This document shows positions 28,059-39,187 of a DNA stretch of 64,000 nucleotides, one piece after another; positions within the stretch are counted from its first letter, which is position 1; each line of letters begins with the position of its first letter. The notes under the pieces are model-generated. The model worked only from the letters and a program-made list of their open reading frames with translations. It made no database searches and was not told the DNA's origin. Both the position numbers and the translations under genes were made by a program. The stretch is from Agrobacterium fabrum str. C58 (GTDB lineage Bacteria; Pseudomonadota; Alphaproteobacteria; Rhizobiales; Rhizobiaceae). The stretch is taken from contig NC_003062.2 in the NCBI RefSeq assembly GCF_000092025.1, positions 1,238,001-1,302,000 on the forward strand, written 5' to 3'.

Positions 28059-28673
28059 ATGGGTCTGCACGCTGTATTCTTTTATATATTCGCTTTCGTC
28101 GCCGTGGCGTCTGCGTTCATGGTCATTGCATCGAAGAACCCTGTTCATTCGGTGCTCTTCCTGATTTTGACCTTCTTCAACGCAGCCGCGCTGTTCCTGC
28201 TGACGGGAGCCGAGTTCCTCGCCATGATCCTGCTTGTGGTCTATGTCGGCGCTGTCGCGGTGCTTTTCCTCTTCGTCGTCATGATGCTGGATGTGGACTT
28301 TGCCGAGCTTCGTTCCGGCGTGTTGCAATATGCCCCGATCGGCGCGCTGATCGGCGTCATTCTGGCGGCTGAGCTGATCGTCGTGGTTGGCGGCAGCATG
28401 CTGAACCCGATTGCGGCTAAATCGATCACCATGCCGATCCCGCCGGCCGCCGAGCGGACCAATACGGCAGCGCTCGGCGATGTGCTCTATACCAATTACG
28501 TCTACTTCTTCCAGCTTGCCGGTCTCGTGCTGCTGGTGGCCATGATCGGCGCCATCGTGCTGACGCTGCGTCATCGCACCGATATCAAGCGGCAGGATAT
28601 CTCCACGCAGGTTGGCCGCGACCCGAAGACCGCCGTAACAACGGTCAAGGTCAAGCCGGGCCAGGGCATCTGA
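28059..28673 (+). CDS. nuoJ: NADH-quinone oxidoreductase subunit J
   Basis: A 204-residue, five-helix membrane subunit (ND6 type). The conserved helix [30 protein letters not shown] with the pi-bulge glycine and [17 protein letters not shown] are present. The C-terminal ~40 residues are polar ([16 protein letters not shown]), slightly longer than in E. coli. Start chosen for GGCACCAAG upstream; next gene nuoK follows after 29 bases. Confidence 0.95.
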   Translation: MGLHAVFFYIFAFVAVASAFMVIASKNPVHSVLFLILTFFNAAALFLLTGAEFLAMILLVVYVGAVAVLFLFVVMMLDVDFAELRSGVLQYAPIGALIGVILAAELIVVVGGSMLNPIAAKSITMPIPPAAERTNTAALGDVLYTNYVYFFQLAGLVLLVAMIGAIVLTLRHRTDIKRQDISTQVGRDPKTAVTTVKVKPGQGI

Positions 28674-28702
28674 AGGCGCGAACGGATTCAAGGAAACACA
28701 AT

Positions 28703-29011
28703 ATGGTAATCGGTCTTTCCCACTACCTGACGGTCAGCGCCATCCTCTTTACGATCGGCGTCTTCGGCATCTTCCTCAACCGGAAGAACGTCATCGTCAT
28801 CCTGATGTCGATCGAGCTTATCCTGCTGGCGGTCAACATCAACATGGTGGCGTTCTCGGCCTTCCTGAACGATATCGTCGGCCAGGTCTTCGCTTTGTTC
28901 ATTCTGACCGTTGCAGCCGCCGAAGCGGCCATCGGTCTTGCAATACTCGTTGTCTTCTACCGCAACCGCGGATCGATCGCCGTCGAAGACGTCAATATGA
29001 TGAAGGGCTGA
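28703..29011 (+). CDS. nuoK: NADH-quinone oxidoreductase subunit K
   Basis: A 102-residue three-helix subunit (ND4L type). The two conserved glutamates for proton transfer are in [16 protein letters not shown] and [26 protein letters not shown] precedes the ATG. It lies 7 bases before nuoL. Confidence 0.97.
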   Translation: MVIGLSHYLTVSAILFTIGVFGIFLNRKNVIVILMSIELILLAVNINMVAFSAFLNDIVGQVFALFILTVAAAEAAIGLAILVVFYRNRGSIAVEDVNMMKG

Positions 29012-29018
29012 TAAGGCT

Positions 29019-31016
29019 ATGATCTACAAGGCTATCGTCTTTCTTCCACTGATCGGCTTCCTGATCGCCGGCCTGTTCGGCCGCTCTATCGGCGCCAAGG
29101 CCTCGGAATATGTCACCACCGGTCTGATGATCGTGGTCGCCATCCTGTCGTGGATCGTTTTCTTTAACGTGGCACTCGCCCATGGCGAGCCGGGCGAGGT
29201 GATCAAGGTCACTGTTTTGCGCTGGATCCAGTCCGGCGGCATCGACGTCGAATGGGCGTTCCGCATCGATACACTGACGGCCGTCATGTTCGTCGTCGTC
29301 AACACGGTCTCGACGCTGGTGCACCTTTATTCGATCGGATACATGCACCACGATCCGCATCGTCCGCGCTTCTTTGCCTATCTGTCGCTCTTCACTTTCG
29401 CCATGCTGATGCTGGTCACCTCCGACAACCTGCTGCAGATGTTCTTCGGCTGGGAAGGCGTGGGGCTGGCGTCCTATCTGCTGATCGGCTTCTGGTTCAA
29501 GAAGCCTTCCGCATCGGCCGCCGCCATGAAGGCGTTCATCGTCAACCGCGTCGGTGACTTCGGCTTCATCCTCGGCATCTCGGGCGTCTTCGTGCTGTTC
29601 GGCTCGATCAACCTCGAAACTGTCTTCGCTGCCGCCAGCACCTATCTGCCGGCCGAAGGTGCCGCTTCCACCGGAACCGTCATCAACCTGTTCGGCATGC
29701 AGCTGGACAAGGCCAATGCGATAACGGGCGTCTGCCTGCTGCTCTTCATGGGCGCCATGGGTAAGTCGGCGCAGTTCCTGCTGCACACCTGGCTGCCGGA
29801 CGCGATGGAAGGCCCGACCCCGGTTTCGGCCCTCATTCATGCCGCAACCATGGTCACCGCCGGCGTCTTCCTTGTCGCCCGCATGTCGCCTTTGTTCGAA
29901 CTGTCGCCGGATGCGCTCACCGTCGTGACGCTGATCGGTGCGATCACCGCCTTCTTCGCGGCGACTGTGGGTCTGGTGCAGAACGACATCAAACGCGTGA
30001 TTGCCTATTCGACCTGCTCGCAGCTCGGTTACATGTTCGTGGCGCTTGGCGTCGGCGCTTATGGTGCTGCCGTGTTCCACCTCTTCACGCACGCCTTCTT
30101 CAAGGCCCTGTTGTTCCTGTGCGCCGGCTCGGTCATCCATGCCGTCGATGGCGAGCAGGACATGCGGTACATGGGAGGCCTGCGCAAGCATATCCCCATC
30201 ACCTTCTGGACCATGACCGTTGGCACGCTGGCGCTCACCGGCGTCGGTATTCCGGGCACGATGATCGGTTTTGCCGGCTTCTTCTCGAAGGACGTCATCA
30301 TCGAATCCGCTTATGCGTCCCATTCGGTTCTCTCCGGTTTCGCCTTCACGCTGCTGGTCATCGCCGCGCTGTTCACCAGCTTCTATTCCTGGCGCCTGGC
30401 CTTCATGACCTTCTTCGGCAAGCCGCGCGCTTCGGCTGACGTGATGCACCACGTGCATGAATCGCCGATGGTCATGCTGATCCCGCTTTTCATCCTCACG
30501 GTTGGCGCGATCTTTGCCGGCGTCCTTTTCGAAGGTCATTTCTTCGGTGAAGAATATGTCGAATTCTGGAAGGGCGCGCTGTTCATGCTTCCGGAAAACG
30601 AGATCCTCGAGGAGTTCCACCACGTTCCGCTGTGGGTGAAATGGAGCCCGTTCTTTGCGATGGCGCTTGGTTTCGTGACCGCATGGTACATGTACATCAA
30701 GTCGCCGGAGACCCCGAAGCGTCTGGCGGCGACCCATCGTGGCCTCTACCAGTTCCTCTTGAACAAGTGGTACTTCGACGAACTCTATGACTTCCTCTTC
30801 GTGCGTTCCGCAAAGGCGCTTGGCCGCTTCCTGTGGAAGAAGGGTGACGTGGCCGTCATCGACCATTATGGACCGAACGGCATTGCAGCGCGTGTGGTTG
30901 ACGTGACCAACCGCATGGTCCGCCTGCAATCCGGTTACCTTTATCATTATGCCTTTGCGATGCTGATCGGCATCGCGGCGCTTGTCACCTGGATGATGCT
31001 CGGGAGTGCCCTCTGA
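29019..31016 (+). CDS. nuoL: NADH-quinone oxidoreductase subunit L
   Basis: The 665-residue distal antiporter-like proton pump subunit (ND5 type) with the long lateral helix at its C-terminus. Signatures: [43 protein letters not shown] (helix with the key Glu), [32 protein letters not shown] (conserved Lys), and [18 protein letters not shown]. The stop and the nuoM start share one base (TGATG). Confidence 0.97.
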   Translation: MIYKAIVFLPLIGFLIAGLFGRSIGAKASEYVTTGLMIVVAILSWIVFFNVALAHGEPGEVIKVTVLRWIQSGGIDVEWAFRIDTLTAVMFVVVNTVSTLVHLYSIGYMHHDPHRPRFFAYLSLFTFAMLMLVTSDNLLQMFFGWEGVGLASYLLIGFWFKKPSASAAAMKAFIVNRVGDFGFILGISGVFVLFGSINLETVFAAASTYLPAEGAASTGTVINLFGMQLDKANAITGVCLLLFMGAMGKSAQFLLHTWLPDAMEGPTPVSALIHAATMVTAGVFLVARMSPLFELSPDALTVVTLIGAITAFFAATVGLVQNDIKRVIAYSTCSQLGYMFVALGVGAYGAAVFHLFTHAFFKALLFLCAGSVIHAVDGEQDMRYMGGLRKHIPITFWTMTVGTLALTGVGIPGTMIGFAGFFSKDVIIESAYASHSVLSGFAFTLLVIAALFTSFYSWRLAFMTFFGKPRASADVMHHVHESPMVMLIPLFILTVGAIFAGVLFEGHFFGEEYVEFWKGALFMLPENEILEEFHHVPLWVKWSPFFAMALGFVTAWYMYIKSPETPKRLAATHRGLYQFLLNKWYFDELYDFLFVRSAKALGRFLWKKGDVAVIDHYGPNGIAARVVDVTNRMVRLQSGYLYHYAFAMLIGIAALVTWMMLGSAL

Positions 31017-32527
31017 TGACCGATTGGCCTATTCTTTCAACGGTCACCTTTCTGCCGCTCGTCGGCGTGGTGCTCCTGCTTCTGACAAATGAGAACGGCC
31101 CCTATGGTCGCCGCAACATTCTCAACGTCTCGCTGCTGACGACCGTCTTCACTTTCATCGTGTCGCTGTTCGTCTGGATCGGTTTCGACAACTCGAACCC
31201 CGGCTTCCAGATGGTCGAAAAACACGCCTGGTTTGGCAAGATCGCCGCCTATCATCTCGGCGTCGACGGCATCTCCATGCTGTTCGTCATCCTCACCACT
31301 TTCCTCATGCCGTTCTGCGTGCTGGCAAGCTGGAATTCGATTGAAAAGCGCGTCAAGGAATACATGATTGCCTTCCTGCTTCTGGAAGTCGTCATGGTCG
31401 GCGTCTTCGTGGCGCTGGATACGGTTCTTTTCTACGTCTTCTTCGAAGCGACGCTGATCCCGATGTTCATCATCATCGGCGTCTGGGGCGGCAAGGATCG
31501 CGTCTACGCATCCTACAAGTTCTTCCTCTACACGCTGCTCGGCTCGGTCCTGACCATGCTCGCCATCATGGCGATGTACTGGCAGTCCGGCACGACCGAC
31601 ATGACCGAACTGCTGAAATACGGCTTCCCGGCCGGCATGCAGACCTGGCTCTGGCTTGCCTGTTTCGCCGCCTTCTCGGTCAAGATGCCGATGTGGCCGG
31701 TGCACACCTGGCTGCCGGATGCGCACGTTCAGGCGCCAACCGCAGGCTCCGTCATTCTTGCCGGCGTCATGCTGAAGCTCGGCGGTTACGGTTTCATCCG
31801 TTTCTCGCTGTCGATGTTCCCGCTGGCGTCGGATTATTTCGCACCCTTCGTCTTCACCCTGTCGGTTCTCGCCATCATCTACACCTCGCTGGTGGCGATG
31901 ATGCAGGACGACATCAAGAAGCTGATCGCCTATTCGTCGGTCGCCCACATGGGTTACGTGACCATGGGCATCTTCGCCGCCAATGTGCAGGGCGTGCAGG
32001 GCGCAATCTTCCAGATGCTGTCGCACGGCATCGTGTCGGGCGCGCTGTTCCTTTGCGTCGGCGTTGTCTATGACCGGCTGCACACCCGCGAGATTTCCGC
32101 CTATGGCGGTCTCGTCAACAACATGCCGAAATATGCCGTCGCCTTCATGATTTTCACCATGGCCAATGTCGGTCTGCCCGGCACCTCAGGCTTCGTCGGT
32201 GAATTCCTGACGTTGATCGGCGTCTTCCGCGCCAACACGTTGGTCGCCCTGTTTGCGGCAACCGGCGTCATCCTCTCGGCCGCTTATGCGCTGTGGCTTT
32301 ACCGCCGCGTGATCTTCGGCGCGCTCGAGAAGGAAAGCCTGAAATCGATGCTCGATCTGTCGACCCGCGAAAAGGTCATCCTTTATCCGCTGGTTGCACT
32401 GACGATCTTCTTCGGCGTCTATCCGGCTCCGGTGTTCGATGCGACAGCCGCATCGGTCGATCTTCTGGTAAACAACTATACGGCTGCATTGCAGGCGGCG
32501 CAAAATGTTGCGCTCACTATGAATTGA
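31016..32527 (+). CDS. nuoM: NADH-quinone oxidoreductase subunit M
   Basis: The 503-residue antiporter-like subunit (ND4 type). [18 protein letters not shown] contains the proton-channel glutamate, and [37 protein letters not shown] plus [17 protein letters not shown] are family blocks with the central lysines. About 14 membrane helices. Translationally coupled to nuoL. Confidence 0.97.
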   Translation: MTDWPILSTVTFLPLVGVVLLLLTNENGPYGRRNILNVSLLTTVFTFIVSLFVWIGFDNSNPGFQMVEKHAWFGKIAAYHLGVDGISMLFVILTTFLMPFCVLASWNSIEKRVKEYMIAFLLLEVVMVGVFVALDTVLFYVFFEATLIPMFIIIGVWGGKDRVYASYKFFLYTLLGSVLTMLAIMAMYWQSGTTDMTELLKYGFPAGMQTWLWLACFAAFSVKMPMWPVHTWLPDAHVQAPTAGSVILAGVMLKLGGYGFIRFSLSMFPLASDYFAPFVFTLSVLAIIYTSLVAMMQDDIKKLIAYSSVAHMGYVTMGIFAANVQGVQGAIFQMLSHGIVSGALFLCVGVVYDRLHTREISAYGGLVNNMPKYAVAFMIFTMANVGLPGTSGFVGEFLTLIGVFRANTLVALFAATGVILSAAYALWLYRRVIFGALEKESLKSMLDLSTREKVILYPLVALTIFFGVYPAPVFDATAASVDLLVNNYTAALQAAQNVALTMN

Positions 32528-32545
32528 CGACAGGACCCGTTGGAC

Positions 32546-33988
32546 ATGACCGCTGAAATCCTTTTTGCCAGTCTGCACATCGCGACGCCCGAGCTGATCC
32601 TTGCGGTCGGCGCGCTGGCGCTGCTCATGATTGGCGTCTTCTCGGGCGACAAGTCGACAACGACGGTGACCGGCCTTGCCGTTGCCCTCCTGCTCGTCGT
32701 CGGTCTCTGGATCATCTTTGCCCCCGCATCGGGCGTGGCCTTCGGCGGTGTTTACATCGCCGATGCATTCGGCAATTTCATGAAGGTGCTGGCGCTGATC
32801 GGCTCCATCACCGCCATGATCCTCGCCGTCGGCCAGGGCCGTTTCGAGCCGATCGGTCGTTTCGAATATCCGGTGCTGCTGGTTCTGGCCACTCTCGGCA
32901 TCTTGCTGATGATCTCGGCCAACAACATGATCTCGCTCTACATGGCGCTAGAACTGCAGTCGCTGGCCCTCTACGTCGTCTGCGCCATCAACCGCGAGAG
33001 CCTGCGCTCCACGGAAGCTGGCCTGAAATACTTCGTTCTCGGCGCGCTCTCCTCCGGCATGCTGCTTTACGGCATGTCGCTGGTTTACGGCTTCACCGGC
33101 AATACCGGCTTCACCGAAATCGCGCAGGTTCTGGCGTCGGAAACGCGCTCGCTCGGCCTCGTCTTTGGTCTGGTCTTCGTTCTCGCCGGTCTTGCGTTCA
33201 AGATTTCCGCCGTGCCGTTCCACATGTGGACGCCTGATGTTTATGAAGGTGCGCCGACCCCAGTCACCGCCTTCCTGTCGGCTGCACCGAAGATCGGCGC
33301 CATGGCGATCCTCGTGCGTATCGTCGTCGAGGCTTTCCAGCCGGTCTTTGCCGACTGGCAGCAGATCGTCGTCTTCATCTCCATCGCTTCGATGCTGCTC
33401 GGCTCCTTCGCAGCAATCGGCCAGAAGAACATCAAGCGCCTGATGGCCTATTCCTCCATCGGTCACATGGGTTATGCGCTGGTCGGTCTTGCGGCCGGCA
33501 CCGAAGCCGGTATTTCGGGCGTCATTCTTTACATGACCATCTACATGGTCATGACGCTTGGCACCTTCGCCTGCATTCTCTCCATGCGCCGCAAGGAAAT
33601 CGGCAATGTCGAAAATGTTGAGGATCTTGCCGGGCTTTCCTCCACCAATCCCTTCATGGCGGTTGTGTTGACGATCCTGATGTTCTCGCTTGCCGGTATT
33701 CCGCCGCTCGCCGGCTTCTTCGGCAAATATTACGTCTTCCTTGCCGCCATCGAAGCGAAGCTTTATCCGCTCGCCATCATCGGTGTGATCGGCTCGGTTG
33801 TCGGCGCCTATTATTATATCCGCGTCGTCAAGGTCATGTGGTTCGATGAGGCCAAGGACAAGTTCGAACGTCCGGCCGGTGAACTGAAAGTCGTTTATGC
33901 GCTTTCGGCCCTGTTCGTTGTCGCCTTCGTCGTCTTTGGCGGTGCACTTGGCAACGCGGTGACTGTTGCGGCGAAGACCTTCTTTTGA
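32546..33988 (+). CDS. nuoN: NADH-quinone oxidoreductase subunit N
   Basis: The 480-residue antiporter-like subunit (ND2 type), last of the complex I operon. [51 protein letters not shown] and [21 protein letters not shown] are the conserved channel blocks. ATG 32546 has AGGA 10 bases upstream; a TTG two codons earlier is a weaker alternative. Its stop overlaps the birA TTG start, extending the transcription unit into non-complex I genes. Confidence 0.95.
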   Translation: MTAEILFASLHIATPELILAVGALALLMIGVFSGDKSTTTVTGLAVALLLVVGLWIIFAPASGVAFGGVYIADAFGNFMKVLALIGSITAMILAVGQGRFEPIGRFEYPVLLVLATLGILLMISANNMISLYMALELQSLALYVVCAINRESLRSTEAGLKYFVLGALSSGMLLYGMSLVYGFTGNTGFTEIAQVLASETRSLGLVFGLVFVLAGLAFKISAVPFHMWTPDVYEGAPTPVTAFLSAAPKIGAMAILVRIVVEAFQPVFADWQQIVVFISIASMLLGSFAAIGQKNIKRLMAYSSIGHMGYALVGLAAGTEAGISGVILYMTIYMVMTLGTFACILSMRRKEIGNVENVEDLAGLSSTNPFMAVVLTILMFSLAGIPPLAGFFGKYYVFLAAIEAKLYPLAIIGVIGSVVGAYYYIRVVKVMWFDEAKDKFERPAGELKVVYALSALFVVAFVVFGGALGNAVTVAAKTFF

Positions 33989-34755
33989 GCAGCACACACA
34001 AGCATACGGGCCGGATGTCCATTGATGACTTCCGGCACGAGGCGATGGCGGAGACGCCATCGACCAATCTGGAATGTTTCGCCCGGGCACGGGCGGGTGA
34101 TGGCGGCAACCTCTGGGTTACCGCCATCCGCCAGACCGGGGGGCGCGGCCGTCGCGGCCGGCCGTGGGTATCTGAACCCGGCAATCTCTATGCCTCGCTT
34201 CTTCTGATCGATCCCGCGCCTGTTGAGCGTATCGGCTCCCTGCCGCTTGCTTTTGCGCTTGCCGTCTATCGCGCCATTCGCGCCGTGTTGCCGACAGCTG
34301 GTGAGCCGCTCGAAATCAAATGGCCGAACGACGTGCTGATCGGTCGCCGCAAGACCTGCGGTATCCTGATGGAGGCAGAGCTTCTGCCCGACGGGCGACG
34401 CGCCATCGTCATCGGCATCGGCATCAATATCGCCCATAAGCCGGACAATCCGCTTTATCCCGTCACCATGCTCTCCGAGCACGGTGCGTCCTGTTCGCCC
34501 GATGAGTTGTTCGCCCATCTCTTTCGCGAGACGGCGGAGGTTCTGCGGAACTGGGATGAGGGCAGGGGCGTTTCCGGCATCATGACTGGCTGGAGGGCGG
34601 CGGCCTGCGGTATTGGCGAACATATCACCGTCAATTTCCCGGACCGTTCGATCGGTGGGCGTTTTGTCGGCATTGATGATAATGGTTATCTGCTGCTGGA
34701 TGAGGACGAGGGCGCAAGGCGTTCCATTGCCGCCGGCGACGTGTTTTTCGGATGA
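33985..34755 (+). CDS. birA: Biotin--[acetyl-CoA-carboxylase] ligase
   Basis: Attaches biotin to carboxylase carrier domains. The ~256-residue protein is the short class without the N-terminal DNA-binding domain, so it does not act as the biotin repressor. ETPSTNLE, the biotin/ATP loop [10 protein letters not shown], and [22 protein letters not shown] with the catalytic lysine are visible. The TTG start at 33985 overlaps the nuoN stop; ATG 34015 is an alternative that keeps the whole catalytic domain. Downstream of nuo as in other rhizobia. Confidence 0.9.
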   Translation: MSSTHKHTGRMSIDDFRHEAMAETPSTNLECFARARAGDGGNLWVTAIRQTGGRGRRGRPWVSEPGNLYASLLLIDPAPVERIGSLPLAFALAVYRAIRAVLPTAGEPLEIKWPNDVLIGRRKTCGILMEAELLPDGRRAIVIGIGINIAHKPDNPLYPVTMLSEHGASCSPDELFAHLFRETAEVLRNWDEGRGVSGIMTGWRAAACGIGEHITVNFPDRSIGGRFVGIDDNGYLLLDEDEGARRSIAAGDVFFG

Positions 34756-34958
34756 GGTGAACGGTGCGGCCCAGGAACCCGCGCCGAACCGGATCCCACA
34801 GGTTGGAGCTTCCTGCAGCTCATGAAATGCAGGGTGACAAACCGGTTCCGCATCGGCCCGGTCGATCAGATGGTTCAACAGGTCCGATGCTGGATAAAGG
34901 TGGCGGGCGCGGCAAATTGTCGTCGCCTGAGCGCTTTCGTGAATGGACAAGAAAAACA

Positions 34959-36626
34959 ATGGCTAAACAGGACGAACTGGTCTTTGTGCCGCTTGGCGGC
35001 GTTGGTGAAATCGGCATGAATCTGGCGCTTTACGGTTATGGGCCGGAGAGCAAGCGCCAATGGATCATGGTGGATTGCGGCGTGACTTTCGCCGGCCCGG
35101 ACCTGCCGGGCGTCGATCTTGTGCTGCCTGACATCAGCTACATCGCCGAGCAGAAAAAGAACCTCAAGGGCATCATCATCACCCACGCCCATGAGGACCA
35201 TTATGGTGCAATGAACGATCTCTGGCCGGGTCTCAATGTGCCGGTCTATGCCTCGCCTTTCACCGCCGGCATGCTGGAAGCCAAGCGCGCCTATGAGGGT
35301 ACCCGTGCCGAAATCCCGGTGACGATTTTCAAGGCCGGCGACCGCATCAATGTCGGGCCGTTCGAAATCGAGGCTGTTGGCGTCAACCACTCCATTCCGG
35401 AGCCGATGTCGCTGATCATTCGCACGCCGCTTGGCAATGTCATCCACACCGGCGACTGGAAGATCGACGAGGCCCCGTCGCTTGGGCCGTTGACGGATGA
35501 AGCCCGTTTCCGCGCGATCGGTGAAGAGGGCGTGCTGGCGCTGATGTGCGACAGCACCAACGCGCTGCGCGACGGCGTGTCGCCCTCCGAGCATGAGGTT
35601 TCCGAAGGCCTGCGCCAGATCATCGAAAGTGCCGAAGGCCGCGTGGCCGTCACCACTTTCTCCTCCAATGTCGGGCGCATCCGCTCGATTGCGCAAGCGG
35701 CGGAGGCGGCCGGCCGCGAGGTATTGCTGCTCGGCTCTTCGCTGAAGCGTGTCGTGAATGTCTCGCAGGATCTTGGCATCATGGAAGGCATCAAGCCGTT
35801 CCTCGCCGAAGACGAATATGGTTATATTCCGCGCGACCGTGTGGTGGTGATCCTGACCGGTTCGCAGGGCGAACCGCGCGCAGCGCTCGCCAAGCTTTCC
35901 CGCGACGAGATGCGCAATGTGGCGCTCGCTTCGGGAGATACCGTCGTCTTTTCCTCACGCGCCATTCCCGGCAACGAAAAGGCGATCATCGAGATCAAGA
36001 ACGGCCTGATCGAACAGGGCGTTCACATCGTGACCGACAATGAAGCTCTGGTGCATGTCTCGGGCCATCCGCGCCGCAACGAGCTTTTGCGGATGTATGA
36101 GTGGACGAAGCCGCAGATCCTGGTGCCTGTCCACGGCGAGGCGGCGCATCTGGTGGCGCAGAAGGAACTGGCCGAGCAGGCCGGCATCTCGCAGGTGCCG
36201 AAGGTGCGCAACGGCAATGTTCTGCGCCTGGCACCCGGCCCGGCGGAAGTCATCAACGATGTGCCGCATGGACGCGTCTTCAAGGACGGTAATCTCGTCG
36301 GCGATATGGACGAGATGGGCATCAGCAATCGCCGCAAACTGTCCTTCGCCGGCCATGTCGCTGTCAACGTCGTGCTGGACAGCCGTTACGACTTCCTCGG
36401 CGATCCCGATGTCGTGCCGTTCGGCCTGCCGGAATTTGATGACGAGGACGAGGCGATGGAGGACACGCTTTATGACGCCGTACTCGGCGCCGTCGAGAGC
36501 ATTCCGCGCGCCCGCCGCAAGGACCTGGCACTGCTGCGCGAATCGGTGCGCCGCGCCGTGCGCGCCGCTGCCAACCAGAGCTGGGGCAAGAAGCCGATCG
36601 TCACGGTTTTCGTAACGAAGGTCTGA
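34959..36626 (+). CDS. rnj: Ribonuclease J
   Basis: A 555-residue metallo-beta-lactamase/beta-CASP RNase that performs 5'-3' exonucleolytic and endonucleolytic RNA decay and rRNA maturation. The zinc motif HAHEDHYGA, then NHSIPEPMSLIIRT, HTGDWKID, MCDSTNAL, the beta-CASP block TFSSNVGRIRSIAQAA, SGHPRRNELLRMYEWTKPQILVPVHGE are all present. The frame is open 65 codons upstream, but that segment is low-complexity in Arg and Gly; MAKQDELVFVPLGGVGEIGMN is the family N-terminus. Confidence 0.95.
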   Translation: MAKQDELVFVPLGGVGEIGMNLALYGYGPESKRQWIMVDCGVTFAGPDLPGVDLVLPDISYIAEQKKNLKGIIITHAHEDHYGAMNDLWPGLNVPVYASPFTAGMLEAKRAYEGTRAEIPVTIFKAGDRINVGPFEIEAVGVNHSIPEPMSLIIRTPLGNVIHTGDWKIDEAPSLGPLTDEARFRAIGEEGVLALMCDSTNALRDGVSPSEHEVSEGLRQIIESAEGRVAVTTFSSNVGRIRSIAQAAEAAGREVLLLGSSLKRVVNVSQDLGIMEGIKPFLAEDEYGYIPRDRVVVILTGSQGEPRAALAKLSRDEMRNVALASGDTVVFSSRAIPGNEKAIIEIKNGLIEQGVHIVTDNEALVHVSGHPRRNELLRMYEWTKPQILVPVHGEAAHLVAQKELAEQAGISQVPKVRNGNVLRLAPGPAEVINDVPHGRVFKDGNLVGDMDEMGISNRRKLSFAGHVAVNVVLDSRYDFLGDPDVVPFGLPEFDDEDEAMEDTLYDAVLGAVESIPRARRKDLALLRESVRRAVRAAANQSWGKKPIVTVFVTKV

Positions 36627-36682
36627 TCCGGGAGGTGAGGGTGGGGCTTACGAATCCTCCGTCGCCGCTTCGTTGAATTAGG

Positions 36683-36712
36683 GGGCCGTGCCGAAAAGCG
36701 CGGCCCTCTTTG
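36683..36712 (+). terminator. Intrinsic terminator of the nuo-birA-rnj unit
   Basis: GGGCCGTGC (36683-36691) pairs with GCGCGGCCC (36698-36706, one G-T) around CGAAAA, followed by TCTTTGTTTC. It lies 57 bases after the rnj stop. Confidence 0.75.
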
Positions 36713-36802
36713 TTTCTTTGTGGCTTTTTGCGCTTCTTGCCGAGAATTGATTCCGGTTCGCCGATGAATGCGTTACAAGGACGCATTGTGCAGGAGGATC
36801 AC

Positions 36803-37072
36803 ATGCCGCTTCTTTCGGTCTTCGCCGTTTATTTCATCGTCTGGTGGACGGTGCTTTTCATCGTGCTTCCGATCGGCCTGCGCACCCAGGACGAGGAAGG
36901 CGATGTGGCACTGGGCACGGTCGCCAGCGCGCCAACCACATTCAAAGGCGGGCGGATCGTTCTGTGGACGACCCTGATCTCGGCGCTGATCTGTGGGCTT
37001 TGGTACGGCGCAACCTGGTGGTTCGGCTTCAGCCTTGATGACCTGCCGAGAATTATCCCGGTTTTCGATTGA
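36803..37072 (+). CDS. DUF1467-family membrane protein
   Basis: An 89-residue protein with two membrane helices (MPLLSVFAVYFIVWWTVLFI and RIVLWTTLISALICGLWYGA) and a loop PIGLRTQDEEGDVALGTVASAP, the hallmark of DUF1467 proteins, which follow rnj in many rhizobia. GGAGGATCAC before the ATG decides the start over upstream frames. Function unknown. Confidence 0.87.
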   Translation: MPLLSVFAVYFIVWWTVLFIVLPIGLRTQDEEGDVALGTVASAPTTFKGGRIVLWTTLISALICGLWYGATWWFGFSLDDLPRIIPVFD

Positions 37073-37180
37073 AAAGGCGCTGACGATGTCGGCCGCGCCT
37101 GCATCCGTGCACTCAGCCTGACGGCAATCCGAAGTCTCTGCCCATGCATGTGGCAATTTCCGGCAAACCTGGCTGAGGCC

Positions 37181-37199
37181 ATGTCATATGGATGTCATA
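37181..37199 (+). promoter_or_regulatory. Candidate PHO box with no gene downstream
   Basis: ATGTCAT (37181-37187) and ATGTCAT (37192-37198) repeat with exactly four bases between them, as in a PhoB operator. The next gene in this direction is proS, 540 bases away, beyond a strong terminator at 37301. A -10 element is not obvious (CACACA near 37210). Confidence 0.45.
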
Positions 37200-37211
37200 T
37201 CTATCGTGCAC

Positions 37212-37328
37212 ACAGCAGCAACGTGGCCGCTTGCGTGATTCATCGCCGTATTCTTACTGGAATGATGGCCGGGAGCGGGGGGGGGCGTGCAAAAGCAAAA
37301 AAAAACAAGGCATTTCAGCCTTGTTTTT
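37212..37328 (+). ncRNA. Candidate small RNA between a PHO box and a terminator
   Basis: A transcript starting just after the PHO box would be about 110-120 bases and end in the intrinsic terminator at 37301-37328. No protein-like ORF exists in the interval. The interval includes a run of nine G (37277-37285). This is inference from the flanking signals only; the 5' end is a guess. Confidence 0.25.
37301..37328 (+). terminator. Strong intrinsic terminator
   Basis: AAAAACAAGGC (37301-37311) and GCCTTGTTTTT (37318-37328) form a perfect 11-bp stem with a 6-base loop. The A-run gives it a T-run on the other strand too. It is 230 bases after the DUF1467 stop. Confidence 0.9.
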
Positions 37329-37737
37329 CAGGTTTCGCGTGATCTGTAACCGTTGCCGGGGCAGCGACGAGCGCGCCTAAGATCTGATCCTCCCAAGACT
37401 GACCGCGAAAATGACAAGAATTTAAACTTCCTGCCTCTTTTGTAAGCTAAAGCTAGCCCAAACCCCCATGCTTGTCATCTCATTTTTTGCATATTTGTTA
37501 CAGTCGGCAAAAAATTCTCTGTGGTGCATTATGTCGCACCCAATCAAGAATATTATTCCGGCCAAAGCGTTTTGACGCGAATTAGCTATCGCGAAAATAC
37601 CTTGAAATCGCCTTTATCACTCTTTTCATGCCGGGTTTTCTTCTTGGCGGGAAACGGCTATATCCGGCGCCAATATCCCTCTATTCGGGGCGATTCCCGC
37701 GCTTATGGCGCTGTCGTCCGTATCAATGGAAGCCGTC
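37329..37737. other. AT-rich leader before proS
   Basis: No ORF is supportable. The stretch is AT-rich and must hold the proS promoter; TTGACG with AAATAC 17 bases later (around 37573-37601) is one weak candidate. Confidence 0.35.
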
Positions 37738-39060
37738 ATGCGTCTTAGCCGTTATTTCCTGCCCATCCTGAAGGAAAACCCCAAGGAAGCCGAGATTGTT
37801 TCTCACCGCCTCATGCTGCGCGCCGGCATGATCCGGCAGCAATCGGCTGGCATCTATTCCTGGTTGCCGCTCGGCAAGCGCGTGCTTGATAAGGTCAACA
37901 AGATCATCCGCGAGGAGCAGAACCGTGCCGGCGCCATCGAGCTTCTGATGCCGACGCTGCAAACGGCCGAACTCTGGCAGGAAAGCGGTCGTTACGACGA
38001 TTACGGCAAGGAAATGCTGCGTATCAAGGACCGCCAGGACCGCCAGATGCTCTACGGCCCCACCAATGAGGAGATGATCACTGACATCTTCCGTTCCTAT
38101 GTGAAGTCCTACAAGAACCTGCCGCTGAACCTCTATCATATCCAGCTAAAGTTCCGCGACGAGGTGCGTCCGCGTTTCGGCACCATGCGCTCGCGTGAGT
38201 TCCTGATGAAGGATGCTTATTCCTTCGACCTGACCAAGGAAGACGCGATCCATTCCTATAACAAGATGTTCGTGGCCTATCTGCGCACCTTCGAGCGCCT
38301 TGGCCTGCGCGCTATTCCGATGCGCGCCGATACCGGTCCGATCGGCGGCAACCACAGCCATGAATTCATCATTCTGGCCGATACCGGCGAATCCGAAGTC
38401 TTCTGCCACAAGAGCTTCCTTGACCGCGCCATCCCGGCCGAAAGCACCGATTTCGACGATGTCGCGGCGCTGCAGGGCGTGTTCGACGAGTGGACGGCCG
38501 ATTACGCCGCGACGTCTGAAATGCACGACGATGCTGCCTACGATGCCATTCCCGAAGGCGAGCGCCTTTCCGCGCGCGGCATCGAGGTTGGCCACATCTT
38601 CTATTTCGGCACCAAATATTCCGAGCCGATGGGCGCGAAAGTGCAGGGCAAGGATGGCAAGGAACACCCTGTCCACATGGGTTCCTATGGCATTGGACCG
38701 ACACGCCTTGTTCCCGCCATCATTGAAGCATCGCATGACGAGAATGGAATCATCTGGCCGGCCTCGGTCGCTCCTTTCGATGTCGTGATCATCAACATGA
38801 AGGCTGGCGATGCGGCCTGCGATGCGGCTTGTGAAAAGCTGTATTATCAGCTCTCCAACGCCGGCAAGGATGTTCTCTACGACGATACCGACGACCGTGC
38901 AGGCCAGAAATTCGCCACAGCCGATCTGATCGGTGTGCCGGTGCAGATCATCGTCGGCCCGCGTTCTGTTGCGAACGGCGAAGTCGAAGTGAAGGACCGC
39001 AAGACCGGCGAACGTGAAACCGTCACAATCGAGGCGGCAATGAACAAGGCGCTTGGCTAA
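37738..39060 (+). CDS. proS: Prolyl-tRNA synthetase
   Basis: A 440-residue class II synthetase of the short alphaproteobacterial type, lacking the ~180-residue editing insertion found in E. coli ProRS. Motif 1 region [17 protein letters not shown], motif 2 [26 protein letters not shown], proline pocket [12 protein letters not shown], and motif 3 [12 protein letters not shown] are visible, with the anticodon domain at the C-terminus ([23 protein letters not shown]). An in-frame start 11 codons upstream lacks conservation. Misacylated Ala-tRNA(Pro) would need a separate editing protein. Confidence 0.95.
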   Translation: MRLSRYFLPILKENPKEAEIVSHRLMLRAGMIRQQSAGIYSWLPLGKRVLDKVNKIIREEQNRAGAIELLMPTLQTAELWQESGRYDDYGKEMLRIKDRQDRQMLYGPTNEEMITDIFRSYVKSYKNLPLNLYHIQLKFRDEVRPRFGTMRSREFLMKDAYSFDLTKEDAIHSYNKMFVAYLRTFERLGLRAIPMRADTGPIGGNHSHEFIILADTGESEVFCHKSFLDRAIPAESTDFDDVAALQGVFDEWTADYAATSEMHDDAAYDAIPEGERLSARGIEVGHIFYFGTKYSEPMGAKVQGKDGKEHPVHMGSYGIGPTRLVPAIIEASHDENGIIWPASVAPFDVVIINMKAGDAACDAACEKLYYQLSNAGKDVLYDDTDDRAGQKFATADLIGVPVQIIVGPRSVANGEVEVKDRKTGERETVTIEAAMNKALG

Positions 39061-39077
39061 GCGCAAAGGGAAAGATG

Positions 39078-39111
39078 GGAGCGGCCTTCATGCGAAGACC
39101 GCTCCGGTTTT
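39078..39111 (+). terminator. Terminator after proS
   Basis: GGAGCGG and CTTC (39078-39089) pair with GAAG and CCGCTCC (39094-39105) across one mismatch, loop ATGC, followed by GGTTTTA. It lies 17 bases after the proS stop. Confidence 0.7.
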
Positions 39112-39187
39112 ATGGCGCAGGCGCTGCTACGATTGGGACCGATCTTTGGAAAAGACCGATCCTGCAAATTGAGATCAGGGAGACGAC

